Below, piece after piece: positions 45,434 through 58,103 of a stretch of DNA of 64,000 nucleotides. Each line of letters opens with the position of its first letter. Position 1 is the first letter of the stretch. The DNA is from Cryptomeria japonica. Taxonomy: Eukaryota > Streptophyta > Pinopsida > Cupressales > Cupressaceae. A program made the translations under genes and the position numbers. The stretch lies in contig NC_081411.1 of NCBI RefSeq assembly GCF_030272615.1, positions 161,769,089 through 161,833,088 on the forward strand, written 5' to 3'. The notes under the pieces are model-generated. The model saw only the letters and a program-made list of their open reading frames with translations, had not been told where the DNA came from and did not search any database.

Positions 45434-46560
45434 CATGAGAAATCTTCTACTAACCACCTTCAAGATAATCTTATAGAAGGAATTGCACAAAGTGATCGGT
45501 CGAAATTGATCCATCGAGTCAGCCCCTAGACATTTGGGAATCAAAAATAGAAAACTGGCATTGAGTTCCTTTAAGATAAACGTAGCCCCAAAATAATCTT
45601 GCACTCCCTTAACCAGATCCTTTTTGAGAATGTTCCAAAAGGCTTGAAAGAAGAACAACGGGAACCCATCAGGTCCTAGCACTTTATTGCCATCAAAGGA
45701 TAACATCGCTTTCTCAACTTCCCCTTCAGAAGGAATGGCAACCAGAATATTGTTATGATCATTATTAATGAGGGAAGGAATGATCTCCAAGAGGGCCCTC
45801 TGAGACTAATCATCTAGCTTGCTATCCATAGATAGAAGAGAATTGAAAAAGTTCCTGGCTTCATTCCTAATCACATCGTCCTTCCTTGTTTCAGCTCCAC
45901 CAATCCTCAATTTAGAGATACGATTAGTAGCCTTATGTTTCATAGCAGTCATATGGAAGAACCTATTATTTTTGTCCCCAAATTTAAGCCAAACAGATCG
46001 GGAACATTGTTTCCAAAATTCTTCTTCCCTTCTGATGATCTCATGATACTTCACAAGCACCTCACTTTCCTCTCTGAAAGAAACCTCACTATATCTGTCT
46101 GCTTGGATTTTTTATTGGATTTATTTTAGCTCAAGCTAGGTTTTTGACTTAGCAACTAATCAATCCCCAAAAACTTCCTTGTTGCATTTCTTAATATTAT
46201 CTTTCACATGCCTTAATTTTTTTTCCATTCTATACATAGTGGTGCCTTTGACATCAATCAACCACCACTCCTCAATGAGCATCTCAAGGTTCACATGATC
46301 TAGCCACATCTTTTCAAATATAAAAGGAAAATATATTTTTCCACTTATATTGTCTACCACAGAAACTATAAGAAAGTGGTCTGAACCAATCCATGAAATA
46401 GCTGATAGGGAGCTTTGATAATCTTCTCAACTTTCTGTTTAGTCATTTTGGTTTATTGGATAAGAACAATATCCAGTTTATTTTCTCTAACTAAATTTCT
46501 TAGAACATCATATTTATGTGGACTATTCAATCCATTAATATTCCGTGAAACAATTTTCAT
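45434..46560 (-). pseudogene. LINE-A endonuclease start and RT N-terminal part
   Basis: ORF2 opens at the ATG at 46560-46558 with IVSRNINGLNSPHKYDVL, the beginning of an L1-type apurinic endonuclease. About 45 codons later the reading jumps to the end of that domain (ISWIGSDHFLIVS in another frame), so roughly the middle three quarters of the endonuclease is deleted. It then continues with the linker (SRSVWLKFGDKNNRFFHMTA) and RT motifs GNKVLGPDGFPLFFFQAFW, LIPKCLGADSMDQFRPITLC up to the ataac insertion site. It continues at 28413. LINE ORF2 makes cDNA at nicked target DNA; this copy cannot. Confidence 0.88.
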
Positions 46561-46589
46561 TTTCTTTTTAGGGAACATACCTCAAGGAT

Positions 46590-47305
46590 GGTCATTTGAG
46601 TTCCATCTGCTATATTCTTCCTTGCCTCCTGATCTTTGATTTGGGTTGCTTATCTTCTTCCAGGAGGAGAGGGGATAAATCCCGTATCGGCCTTAGTCCT
46701 ATTTCCTATCTTGACAGAGGTAGTCTGGGTGTTCACTTCAACCCCTTTTTTCCACCTTTCTTTCATTCCATAACTTCATTATTCTAGATATCATCCTCTT
46801 GGTTGTTCTTGGGTGGATGACTTATGCTTGAAAGCATCATCCTTAGCCAAATTTGCACTTATGTTAAGAAATGAAGTCATGGGGGATAGCTAGGAAGTAG
46901 ATTTCACCATCTCAACAGACTGTTGTGATTCTGATGAAGAGACCTCTCTAAGAATCAAACACCTTTGGCAATCCTCATAGTCAGATCTAGGGCAATCTTT
47001 GTTAGTGTATTCCATGGTGCAATTCGAAGTTGCCTCCTCCTTAGTCTACAAAACCACCTGTATTTCTCCATCTTCCAGGTTATGACTTCGTTGTTCATCC
47101 TGATTGAGGTTTTGCCATTCTCTCTCGTCTTTGCCTATCTGATCCTCTTTTCCACCTTCAAACACATGGTTTTCTTGGTTTTCCATATAGATGTCCCCTC
47201 ATTGTTCAAAAGTGTCAGGGGTGATGACACTCTAAGCTTCTTCTACCATTTTCTTTTCTTCAACAACCACCGATTACTTAAGAAGATTTTTGGCTCTCCA
47301 TAAAA
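46590..47305 (-). pseudogene. LINE-A ORF1 remnant
   Basis: The minus strand from 47305 shows a hydrophilic protein-like reading with stops (CTMEYTNKDCPRSDYEDC, SSSESQQSVEMVK, VEVNTQTTSVKIG, EEDKQPKSKIRRQG) ending just before the ORF2 ATG. Position and composition suit the C-terminal half of a plant LINE ORF1, an RNA-binding protein. No knuckle can be confirmed. The LINE 5' end is not visible beyond about 47305. Confidence 0.5.
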
Positions 47306-49910
47306 AATGAAAATCCAATAAAGCTAGAAAAATATATTAATGTTTTACTGTATGTTGGGGTTTTTGGAAATTGAAAAGGGGAAGAGCAAGTAGCTTGGCC
47401 AAGTGATTAAAACCTTGTTAATTATTTTTTAACCAATTAATAAAATATAATTAATTATTAACAAAATTTAAGATCTGGAAAAGTGAAAACACAATTTAGA
47501 AAGTGCAAATCCACACAAGTGCATGGATTGTAAAAGAAAATTCCTAAAAAAGTGAGTTTTTAAAGTTTAAAAATATTGTCTTGTACCAAAAGTATAGACT
47601 ATTATATATGTAAATTCATTTCACATCCATTGTAGACATAGTCGTGACATCCATCCTAGGAGGGTCTTATGCAAATTTGAATTTTGAAGCCTCTTGAAAA
47701 GACATGCAACCTGTGAGAGAAGAAACACACTCATAGTTCCAACAAAATTTAAAGGTTATTATGTTCATTTAGGGCTCACAAAAAAATGTAAGCATATAAA
47801 TTGGAAGTTAAGAAATATAACAAACTCAAAAATAAAAGAAAAACTCAAATCTAATTCCTCTAAGACCAATTATCTTACTACAAATCTCAAAAGAGAAAGA
47901 TGTTACTTCTCCTTGTTTGGAATGTGGATGTTAAATCTTTATGACATAACACTCTAATTGATGATTGATTTGTCTTTGATAGAGTAGAACTACATAAGAT
48001 GTGAGATCTTGAAATAATAAAGGAATGATCCTATTTTTAGATTTTATAAGTGAAAAATCAACAATAAAATGAGGATAAGATCAATGGAAAAAATTTAATA
48101 ATTTTCCATTTCAATTCATACAGAGGATGATATTGAATTAATTATTTAATAAATGGATAAATATACACATTGAGTTTCCATTTGAATATGATGTTAACTT
48201 GTGAGAAGATAATTATAAATTATTTAATTTATTTTTTGATGAGGAGGTTGCTAATTTTAAGAATGAGTTAATTGATTAGATGAAAATATAAATTAAATAT
48301 AATTTAAAAATGAATAATTAGCTACCATTTAATTAAACAATTAAATATTAATTAATTTAATTGATAAATAAAAACTAATAATATTGATGTGATAAATGGT
48401 TAATAATATTTAATGGATAATAAATGGTAATGATATATATGATGAATATTTAATTAATGGTAATGATAAGAGGAATATTTTAGTATCTAAAACCATCTAA
48501 TGCTCTATTACCTTGGGGAGGTCTCAATTCATGATGTATAATTCATCATGCATCAAATATATGACAATTATAATTAGATTTAATTAATAATTTATCATTT
48601 AAATTAGAAATAGGTAAATAGAAAATATTTTCAATGCATGTCTTGATACTTTTAGCCTTTAAAACATGAAACATTTCATTTTTTTCTCAAATAACCATGT
48701 GATTGATATGAAAAAACTAGCACGTATCTTCTCAAGTAGGTAAACAAAAGTAGTTGTAGATTTATTATTCAAAGCACATGCTTTAGCATTATCATTATTC
48801 AACACATTGTCATGCTCAAATTTAGGAATTTTTTTTATGATAGCCTTACCTACTAAAGTGATTGAGTGTATGATTGGGACGACCATTGGGTGTATCTAAT
48901 GAAGGTGTAGAATTTGACTCCTTGTGACTATTTTTAATGATATTAGTCTTAAACCAAGGATATATGTTCTTGTTCATAATTTTTTTTGTTTATCTTGATT
49001 ATCCATTTTATAGCTAAACCAATTGGATACTTTACCTCTCAATTTCCTTCACTTTTTGTGTTATTTTTGTCCTCATTCTTAACTATTGATTTGACTACAT
49101 ATTATCTTCTTCATTTGAATAATCATCATCAATTGAACAACAATACTCTATTATGTCTAAAACTTAATTGTATAGTTTCGTGAGAGTTAGTATGTGAAAT
49201 AACTTCTATACATAATTAAATATTGACCATATTGACGCAAAATTATGTATTAAAAGTGATTAATGTAGTTCAATATAGATGTTGATTATAAATTTTGATT
49301 ATTATTATTGACATAGTTTATTGAGTGAGGTATTTGTAGCTGATTAGAACCATGTGATAAGTGATAAGAATGTCAAAATCTTTGAAAAATTGCAAGAAAC
49401 GGAAATTATTTGATGAAAAGATGATGTAGCAATGCTCACAAGTGGAGAATGGTAGACTATCAAAACAAAAGAGAAATTTAGAGGAAAACTACGAGCAAGA
49501 ACATTTTATGAGGAAAAATTTACAATATTAGAATTACTAGCAGCATTAAAACTTTGCATCTAGCCTATAATCTCTTCATCCTTAGTTTTTAAGTCTTCTA
49601 GTCTATCTACCCAAGTTTTGATATTATCTCTTTTAACAATTCGTCATCAGTCTAGGCTTGAAATCCTAATAAGAAATATTATAAAAAATAAAATAAATAT
49701 TTGCATTTTTAAATTGAGTTTTACCAAATGCATGGGCATATAGACTAACATATGGAGAGGTATTAGGGATTGTAGGTACATTTTGACAACTAATATGTTG
49801 ACTAGCATGCATATTGATACTTGGGAAATTACATTGATTACATATCTTTTAGATATTGGTGTTTGTTGTTGGCAATGCTACAAGACATCATTTTCTAGCT
49901 CATGCCAAAT
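47306..49910. other. AT-rich intergenic, no gene identified
   Basis: Several runs of aattaatt and taatgataat occur at 48250-48480. A minus frame at 48886-48659 and patches of protein-like minus text at 49500-49880 (MHASQHISCQNVPTIPN) match nothing I recognise. Confidence 0.45.
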
Positions 49911-49920
49911 CTACTCACTA

Positions 49921-50090
49921 TTAAAATATGTAATTTATCCCACTTTTCATGGGGAGAAATGAATGCACAATTTTTGCATGAAGTTAAGTATAGGATGTAT
50001 GAAATCACTCAATTGACACTATCCAAAGGTGAAATGGATCATAAAAGAAGAGATCCAGGTCAATGTGAAGTTTTCATATCAATTTAAAGA
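49921..50090 (+). repeat. Diverged copia LTR-start copy
   Basis: Aligns with 50514-50600: both read ttaaaatatgtaattt- or ttgaaatatttaatt-type starts, then cacatgaggaaat or catggggagaaat, and the common cattttttgcatgaagt. It may be the 5' LTR start of the same small copia relic. Confidence 0.45.
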
Positions 50091-50495
50091 GGAATAAACA
50101 TTTTTTCATAACCTCATGTTTAAAGAGAAGTTTCAACCCTTAAAGTTTGTTTAAAAAGTTATCTAGTCAAAAAGAAGATTAGGGATAATCTACCAAGTTT
50201 AAATCCATCTCAAAGAAAAGTGAAGACCTCAATTTATAAGGATGTGAAATCAAATCCTTCAAAAATGCCATAGTGTTTTTTTCAAAATAAATTGAATTCT
50301 GGCTCTATAGGAGAGAAAGTGTGAACCCTTGAAGGAGTAATAGCTAGGTAAAATGAAATCTAAAAGGAGATCACCACACCATAATAGGAATTGTGGTAGA
50401 AGAGAAGCCCACACAACTCAAAAGAAGAAATTAAGTCAACCATATATGTTATTGAGAGGAATAGTTGGTTTTGTGTTGAATCAATTAGTGGTTGA

Positions 50496-50510
50496 AATTA
50501 AGGGGGAGAT
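50496..50510 (+). other. Copia polypurine tract
   Basis: aaattaagggggagat directly before TGTTGAAATA is the usual copia PPT-LTR junction. Confidence 0.6.
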
Positions 50511-50856
50511 TGTTGAAATATTTAATTGCTCCCAATTCACATGAGGAAATCTCCATGCACATTTTTTGCATGAAGTAAAAAATATGATGTCTACAAATAG
50601 ATTTTATATGTTAATTTTATAATCTATGTTGAGTTGCATAATAAGTTTTAGAATTTATAGAATCATTTTGTTGTATTAAATACCTATATTTACTGAGCAA
50701 GTGTATTGTATTCCTTGTCTCTAATCATTTGTTTAGTTGATCCTTGATCAGGTAATCAAGAAATTTTTCTAATGTTTGAGATTGAATAAAAAAATTTGTA
50801 TGTTCAAACCAATTTTCTTTTCACTATAGAAATTTCTATATTTTCTAATTTCTTCA
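50511..50856 (+). repeat. Copia 3' LTR remnant
   Basis: Starts TGTTGAAATATTTAATTG after the polypurine tract. The right end at ..tttcttca is approximate. Upstream (50100-50495) no gag or pol coding can be read, so the element is a short non-autonomous or deleted relic. Confidence 0.5.
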
Positions 50857-51756
50857 CTTATCCCTTTTTTCTCTTTTTCCTTTCTCCATCATGAAATTGT
50901 AGTAACAATATCTACTTGTCCCTTTATGTTTATCCTTTTATTATTTTATGGTAATCCATAATCCGTTCCAATGACCTCACTTTTGCACAAGTAGACATCA
51001 TATCACCACATTTTACAGAGTCTAGCTTCCATGCCTCCAACAACATTTCTTGTCTCTCTTTTCATCACATATCTCTTGCCTCTTAATTTTTCCACAAATT
51101 GAACTCCTTTCTTACACCATTCTTTTTGCCTTCCTTCTCTTCCAACTCCCCCAAAACTAGTCAAAATCACTTTTTTTTATGAGACTGAGGGTGAAGGACT
51201 GGATCTTCTACACCAATTAACCATCAACGTAACATTTTCTTCTCAATAGAAGGTTGTCCCCTCTTTTTAGCATGAATCTCCTCTCAGTCAACTATGCCCA
51301 TGCTTTTGTATTCCTACACCATGCTCTTTTACTTGCACAACCATTCCTACCATACCCATGCCATTCCTATTAATATCGGGCTATCTCCTTTATCTCCTTT
51401 CTCATTTTCAAAGTCATTTTAATTTTCCCCATTTTATTTTTATTTTGTTCCTATTATTTGAATGCTAGAAAAAAAGTATGACAAAATAAACATATATTTT
51501 GTGAGATACTATCTTATTTAATGTAACAATTCCTATTTATAAATTTAAATAGTACTTGATATAAAAAATTAGTGTCATATCATGAAATATAAATTTAAAT
51601 CAAATTTATTTATTGTATGTCACTCTAATATTTATTATCTATTGAATGACTAAAAAGTATTAACAAATATTAATTTTATTATTTTTTAACGTTCATATAT
51701 AAACAATGATAGAAACATTTCAAAATAAATTTTATATTCATGAAGCTTTTACTATA
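50857..51756. other. Intergenic, nothing identified
   Basis: Pyrimidine-rich to 51420, then AT-rich. No frame or repeat seen. Confidence 0.45.
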
Positions 51757-51777
51757 GGGGAAGAGTACCAGTAGCTG
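51757..51777 (+). repeat. Left terminal inverted repeat
   Basis: 21 bp, pairs with 56008-56028 with one mismatch. Confidence 0.75.
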
Positions 51778-52204
51778 TCATAGGTAACTTTGCGCACCCA
51801 CAGATCCTAAACGATATCAAATTTTGATTTATTTTTTTTGGTTGTCTTCGTATGCGGCTTAACTACTTAAACCTATTGATCTGGCTTCTGGGTAGAAACG
51901 ATCCAATCTCTAGGCATCGTTATGCGTCGAAAGGTCAAAAAGTGGTCATTTCAAAGTGTCGCCCGATACTTGACCTCTTTTGCACCAATACTTGCACACC
52001 AAAAGGCCAATATCCATTTATAAAATACCTAAAAAGTAATATATTTTTCACATTTCTATAAAAAATAATTAACTTCAAAAAAATATCATGTGCACATAAT
52101 TAAAAAGGAGATGAATATAAAAATGTTTAAAATGGGTGGTCAAAAACTATTTTGACCACCCATAACCCCCTTCCTATGTACGTATGGTGGCCCCACATGG
52201 CACA

Positions 52205-52265
52205 AGCTCCTGGTATCTTTTTTGCCCTAAAAACTTAGGGAAATGAAGGTTTTTGGTTACATTTC
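52205..52265 (+). repeat. Duplicated segment (copy at 54255-54305)
   Basis: The string ccctaaaaacttagggaaat and flanks occur at 52224 and at 54273 in the same orientation, on both sides of the minisatellite. Confidence 0.75.
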
Positions 52266-52342
52266 CTCGCTCGCAACCTTGTCTCTCTATTGACGGCCTC
52301 CTCTGCGAGCTCTTCTTAACTCACAACCTTGTCTCTCTGTCG

Positions 52343-52430
52343 ATGGCCTCCTCTTTGAGCTCTTCTTCAATCACAACCTCGGCCTCCTCTACAACCTCCT
52401 TTTCATCCTCATCGTTGGCTTGTTCCCAGG
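52343..52430 (+). CDS. Possible captured exon: Ser-rich transit-peptide-like start
   Basis: The ATG at 52343 opens MASSLSSSSITTSASS followed by TTSFSSSSLACSQ and then cag|gtaatg, a splice-donor-like junction near 52430/52431. Met-Ala-Ser-Ser then Ser/Thr-rich without acidic residues is the composition of chloroplast transit peptides. A related unit about 68 bp upstream (gcaaccttgtctctctattgacggcctcctc) shows the segment is partly duplicated. No downstream exon was found. It could be a captured host-gene first exon or chance Ser-rich sequence. Confidence 0.4.
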
Positions 52431-52450
52431 TAATGGTCACTCTTCCTCCT

Positions 52451-52550
52451 TGCATATTGGATGTCCAATGATGGATTTACTCCTTTGCAGCTGCATTATG
52501 CTTTGTTTATTGATGATTTCTTTGTATGCGGTTTAGGGTTTCATTTCAAT
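52451..52550 (+). repeat. Internal inverted repeat, left arm
   Basis: tgcatattggatgtcc .. tgatttctttgtatgcggttta .. tttcatttcaatg pairs with the reverse complement of 55203-55305. Confidence 0.8.
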
Positions 52551-52619
52551 GATATGTTATAGTTTAATAATGCATAATCCTAACACAAAAGAGAAAAATA
52601 ATTAAATATCTCTTCGTTT

Positions 52620-54060
52620 ACTTCAAAAGTCCATTATTTTTCATTTCATTTTTTGGTTGCGCTGTTAAATGGTGTTTCTCTGTTTATAATGCCGAAATCC
52701 TCACAGAGAATGGAAAAACAATTGATAATTGTTCATAATTGTTCAAGATGCCTTCATTATTTATCATTTCTTTTTGTGGGTGTGCTATTAAATGGTGTCT
52801 CTCTGTTTATAATGCTGAAATCATTACAGTGAATGTAAAAAAAAAAATGATTATTGTTCGAAACCCCTTCATTATTTATCATTTCCTTTTATGAGTGCAC
52901 TATTAAATGGTCTCTCTCTCTTTATAATGCTGAATTCATTATAAAAAAAATTGATTATTGTTTATAATTGTTTGAAACCCCTTAATTATTTATCATTTCA
53001 TTTTTATGGGTTTGCTGTTCAATAGAGTCTCTCTGTTTATAATGCCGAAATCATTACAGTGAATGCGAAAAAAATTGATTATTGTTCATAATTGTTTGAA
53101 AGCCCTTCATTATTTATCATTTCTTTTTATGGGTGCACTGTTAAATGGTGTCTCTTTGTTTATAATGTCAAAATCATTATAGTGAATGTGAAAATAATTG
53201 ATTATTGTTTATAGTTGTTTGAAACCCCTTCCTTATTTATGATTTCATTTTATGGGTGCACTGTTAAATAGAGACTCTTTGTTTATAATGTCGAAATCAT
53301 TACAGTGAATGCGAGAAAAATTGATTATTGTTCATAATTGTTTGAAACCCCTTCATTATTTTTCATCTCTTTAAATGGCTATGCTATTAAATGGTGTCTC
53401 TTTGTTTATAATACATAAATCATTACAACATATGCAAAAATAATTGATTATTGTTCATAATTGTTTGAAAACCCTTCATTATTTATCATTTCCTTTTATT
53501 GGTGTGATGTTAAATGGTGTCTCTCTATTTATAATGCTGAAATCATTGCAATGAATGTGAAAATAATTGATTATTGTTCATAATTGTTCGAAAACCCTTC
53601 ATTATTTATCATTTCCTTTTATGGGTGCACTGTTAAATGGCATCTCTCTATTTATAATGCTAAAATCATTACAATGAATGATGTCTCTCTATTTATAATG
53701 CTGAAACCCCTTCATTATTTATCATTTCTTTTTATGGGTGTGATGTTAAATGGTGTCTCTCTGTTTATAATACCAAAATAATTACAGTGAATGTAAAAAT
53801 AATTGATTATTGTTCATGATTCTTCAAAACCCCTTCATTATTTATCATTATATATATACATATATAAACACCCACACACACACACACAGATATATGTGTT
53901 TGTGTATGTGTGTGTGTTAAATGGTTAATGGGTGCACTATTAAATGGTGTCTCTCTCTTTATAATACCAAAATCATTACAGTGAATGCAAAAAAAATGAT
54001 TATTGTTCATAATTATCGAAACCCCTTCATTATTTATAATTACATATATACATATATACA
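52620..54060 (+). repeat. Minisatellite of about 120 bp, about 12 copies
   Basis: The core cattatttatcatttc recurs near 52632, 52755, 52870, 52984, 53108, 53231, 53354, 53477, 53600, 53713, 53836 and 54028. Most spacings are 113-124 bp, many exactly 123. Each unit also has ttaaatggtgtctctctgtttataatgc, attacagtgaatg and ttgattattgttcataattg. The last interval is enlarged by an AC/TG insertion at 53845-53910. Confidence 0.92.
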
Positions 54061-54065
54061 CATAT

Positions 54066-54208
<143 letters not shown>

Positions 54209-54429
54209 CTATTGTCGACATATAACAACCTTATCACATACACGTTGCATGAACTCCCGCTATCCTTTTGGCCCTAAAAACTTAGGGAAATGAAGATTTT
54301 TTGTGGCATTTTCATTGTTTGCTCTACCTTCAATTTATTAATATACACACTATAAAAAATATTATTAGGCATACCATATATTACTTCCAATAAATTTCAT
54401 ATGAGAAATACAACAACATCATCCAGCCA

Positions 54430-54768
54430 TTTACTCATTTGAGAAATGAATCTGCATCTTAATACTATATCAATAATATCCACTTTTTAATCACATCACA
54501 ATTACATCTTCCACTCATGTATCTCATGCTTCTAGTTTCTCTCCTTTTTATATAATGTTTCAAGTTTTTGTACCTATGTCTGTGTATATATATACATGCA
54601 CGACACCATTTTTTTTTGTTGAAAGATGTTCAATGATGTAATTGTTCACTATCTAATAGAATATCAACAATATCCATTTTTCAATCACATCACAGTACAC
54701 TATCCCATGCTTCTAGTTTCTCTCCTTGTTATATAATGTTTCAAGTTCTGTACCTATGTGTGTGTGTG

Positions 54769-54837
<69 letters not shown>

Positions 54838-55190
54838 CACAGTTACATACTGAACTCTTGTATGGCTTTTTTGAGTTCTTTAGCTATATGGTTATTGTCT
54901 ATATTATCATGCATACAAAAATAGAGACACAATACCATTTTATTTTGTTCAAAGATGTTCAATAATGAGTTATAGAAATAGATTTATCTTTCACCATTTA
55001 TCTCAATGGTATTGAGGATTTCATTTCAATGATTTGTCTCACTAAATATATTTATACAGTATCATTTTTTTTTGTTGAAAGATTTTCAATGATGGAATTG
55101 TTCACTATCTAATAGAATATCAACAATATCCACTTTTCAATCACATCACAGTTACATATTTTACTCCTTCATCTCATTCTTTTAGTTTGT
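54430..55190 (+). repeat. About 250-300-bp diverged direct repeats, three copies
   Basis: caatatccacttttcaatcacatcaca and the following text to ..ttctagtttctctcc appear near 54475, 54670 and 55128; tttttttgttgaaagatgttcaatgatg precedes the later two. The CA array lies within the second. Confidence 0.75.
54758..54836 (+). repeat. (TG)6-TCTA-(CA)n microsatellite
   Basis: A short tg run, then tcta, then about 65 bp of ca, so the short run can fold back on the ca array. Confidence 0.95.
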
Positions 55191-55202
55191 AAACTATAAG
55201 AG

Positions 55203-55305
55203 AGCATTGAAATGAAATTGTAAACCGCATACAAAGAAATCATTAATAGACAAAGCACAATGTAGCTAGGAAGGAGGTAAACCATCATAGGACATCCAAT
55301 ATGGA
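55203..55305 (-). repeat. Internal inverted repeat, right arm
   Basis: Reverse-complement partner of 52451-52550 with a few differences and a short insertion. Confidence 0.8.
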
Positions 55306-56007
55306 TGTTAATATTATTTATAGTGACTATATTTTAAGAAATGTTGGTTTATATTATTTACAGCGACTATATTGAAAGAAATGTTGGTTTATTGAAAACA
55401 GTATAATTTGAATTGAAATATCTATAACAAAATAGAGGGAGTTTAGTTATTTTGTGTGTACCAACCTGAATGTGCACCCTCGAGTAAGGAATGTGCAGAG
55501 GGTATTTCCAGATTTCGGGAATATTCAATGAATTGGATTGTAGTGAAAGTGACATGGAAAATTCTATCTTATAATATAATTCGAATATGCAATGCATGAA
55601 GTTGTGAAGTGATATTTGGAAGAATGTACCCTTGAGTGTCTAAGAAGTCTACAATTGATTGTTTTTATGTCATGTAATGCACCAATACCTATGCATATGT
55701 AATTGTAATTGGAGTACATTTGTACTCTTGAGCCACTTGCATAAAGTGGCAAATGTAAACATTAAGTTTTTAAAAGAATAAAAATGTTTATTATTTGTGC
55801 AAGATGTTTTGTATTAAAATAGGAAATGTACCTGTAGTTGTTTTTTTTTTTTACTTTTTGGTTTTCAACTACTACTTAATTTGTGAAAATGTATTGGTGT
55901 TAAAATAAATATTTACTGGTATTTTTTAATTTATGTATTGACAATTTTTTTTTTTAATGTTTTGGGGGGTCAACATGGTATTTAGGTGATGGATATTGGA
56001 ACTATTT

Positions 56008-56028
56008 CAGCTATTGGTACTCTTCCCC
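56008..56028 (-). repeat. Right terminal inverted repeat
   Basis: cagctattggtactcttcccc, inverse of 51757-51777 with one mismatch, followed by TA. Confidence 0.75.
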
Positions 56029-56030
56029 TA

Positions 56031-57330
56031 GACAACTTCAATTTCTCATATCACCAATTCGATATCTATTAAACATTACAAAGAAAGCCAAAAGAACCCC
56101 ACACATCAAAATTTTTAGAAGGTACTCAATTAGAAATAGAGAAATATTTGTTTGAAGAGTAGCCATGATTCTTCATTCCTCATGTGAATTGATCATGGAG
56201 TAATTAAACAAATCTTAGACGTGTTAAATATAAATGGAAATTAAGTTTTGAATGTTTCAATAGAATTTTTAATTTAACAGGGTACGTATTGGAAAATTAT
56301 TTCACAAGTGTGAACTCTAACAGACATGGAAAGGAATCTTTATGGGAACAATACTTATAAATATTAGTCGGTCAATCCAAATCTTTAGAAAAAATTGCAG
56401 CACGTGAAAGGGGAATTCGGGTTTCTTGTAGAAGATATAAACTACTTATATTTATAATATATATGAGGGAAACTTGGGTAAGATGGGACTCAGGAATATT
56501 ATTTTATGGATTATGTGCAAACATGGTGCCATGGAAAGTGTGGTTGTTGTGCAAAATATATTCAAAAGGAGGTTCCACTTTCAGAATCCCTTTTAAATAT
56601 AATTTTCTCCTTAGAAACATTGAATGTTAAAAACTATAATTTGGATGGTGTTATACATGTGGAATAAAATCTTTCCAAGCTCTTTAATTAAAGAAATGTT
56701 GACTCAAAGCTAAGTGCAGATTTATAACAGAATGAGCAATCATAAGACCATGCTAGAAAGTGTAATTTCTCATTTTTATTTTCCAAACAATGCGAAGGCA
56801 CCAAAACAAGAGACATAAATTAGTATCTAAGACTTTTGTGGAATGTCTCAATACCATTGTTTAACAATCACACAATTTAACTTTCTTACAAGTTTTGAAA
56901 TATTTAGAAATTAGAATTTAAAATTTTAAGTTTTATATTTTCAAAAGGAATTTCATATCAAACTCTATTACCATTCAAACACTATAAAAATAGTAAATAA
57001 TCATTTTAATTTAAACTGTGAAAACATCAGCTTCAAAAGTTGCCATGTAAATCCTATGTAGAGCTCCTTCACAGTAACACGGTTGCCATGTAAATCCTCT
57101 TTGAGATTCTCCTCAAGTGAGTCAATGCCATTCTAATAAAAATACGCTTGATTAGGAACTTGTGGCCACCGTATTCTTTCCTAGAACTTGCTGGCGAGAA
57201 CAAGGCCCACACAGATGTAACACGGGTCATTGTGTGTTGATAGTGTCTTGTCAGAGTTTATGTAGGATCTATCAAGATCATACATTGTTTCAAGGATGAA
57301 TAATCAATTTCATTATTTTTTTGAGCTCAA
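56031..57330. other. Intergenic; possible coding scrap at 57010-57250 (minus)
   Basis: Most is AT-rich with no structure. Minus 57250-57010 is richer in GC and reads THNDPCYICVGLVLAS, a stop, then NGIDSLEENLKEDLHGNRV, TVKELYIGFTW, protein-like but unidentified. gttgccatgtaaatcct occurs twice 45 bp apart within it (57038 and 57083). Confidence 0.35.
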
Positions 57331-57465
<135 letters not shown>

Positions 57466-58103
57466 ATACACAATAATAATCCCACATTAATAAATCAATG
57501 ACCACAATCTAATCTCAATGGATAAGATTATATTAACTTCATCATGTACATTCTAGAAGTCACTAGAGAAAAATAGATAACTTTCTATTATTGTCCTCAG
57601 CATGCATGGAGACACCTATCTGAGCTACACTAACAAACACTTTGTTCATCCTATCATCAAGGGGAATATAGTTTATTTTAATGCATATACAAAATCAAAT
57701 GATATATTGAATTAACATATTTGATTTTGGCAATAACTTCAATTGTGTAAAAATTGGTTTTGTACCTAATTGTTGCTTATGGGAGTGCCTCTTAAAGCAG
57801 TACATTCCCATTTTTGTATGATAAGTATGGTTTTTAAATAGTTTGTATTGATCCATCATAGATACTATGCTCAACTTTTGCATTGTCCTCATATACTTCT
57901 ATTTTAACTTTTTAAAGATTTCGAGGATGTGCCAGAATTGACAATTTGGTTTTGGTAAGAAATTAAGATTTTATGGTTATGAAATAAATTTTATTCCCCT
58001 TATGAATTTTCAATTCTAAGATGTTTAATGCAATTTTAAAAATATTGTTGGAGGAATTTGTCTAAAACAAATAATTCATGCAAATCAGACAAGGGAAGAT
58101 ATT
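57466..58103. other. AT-rich intergenic, nothing identified
   Basis: No frame, repeat or element end seen. Confidence 0.45.

Noticed and set aside
51852-52061. 69-codon plus frame in the TIR element
   Set aside because: No family resemblance and no splice or start context; probably chance.
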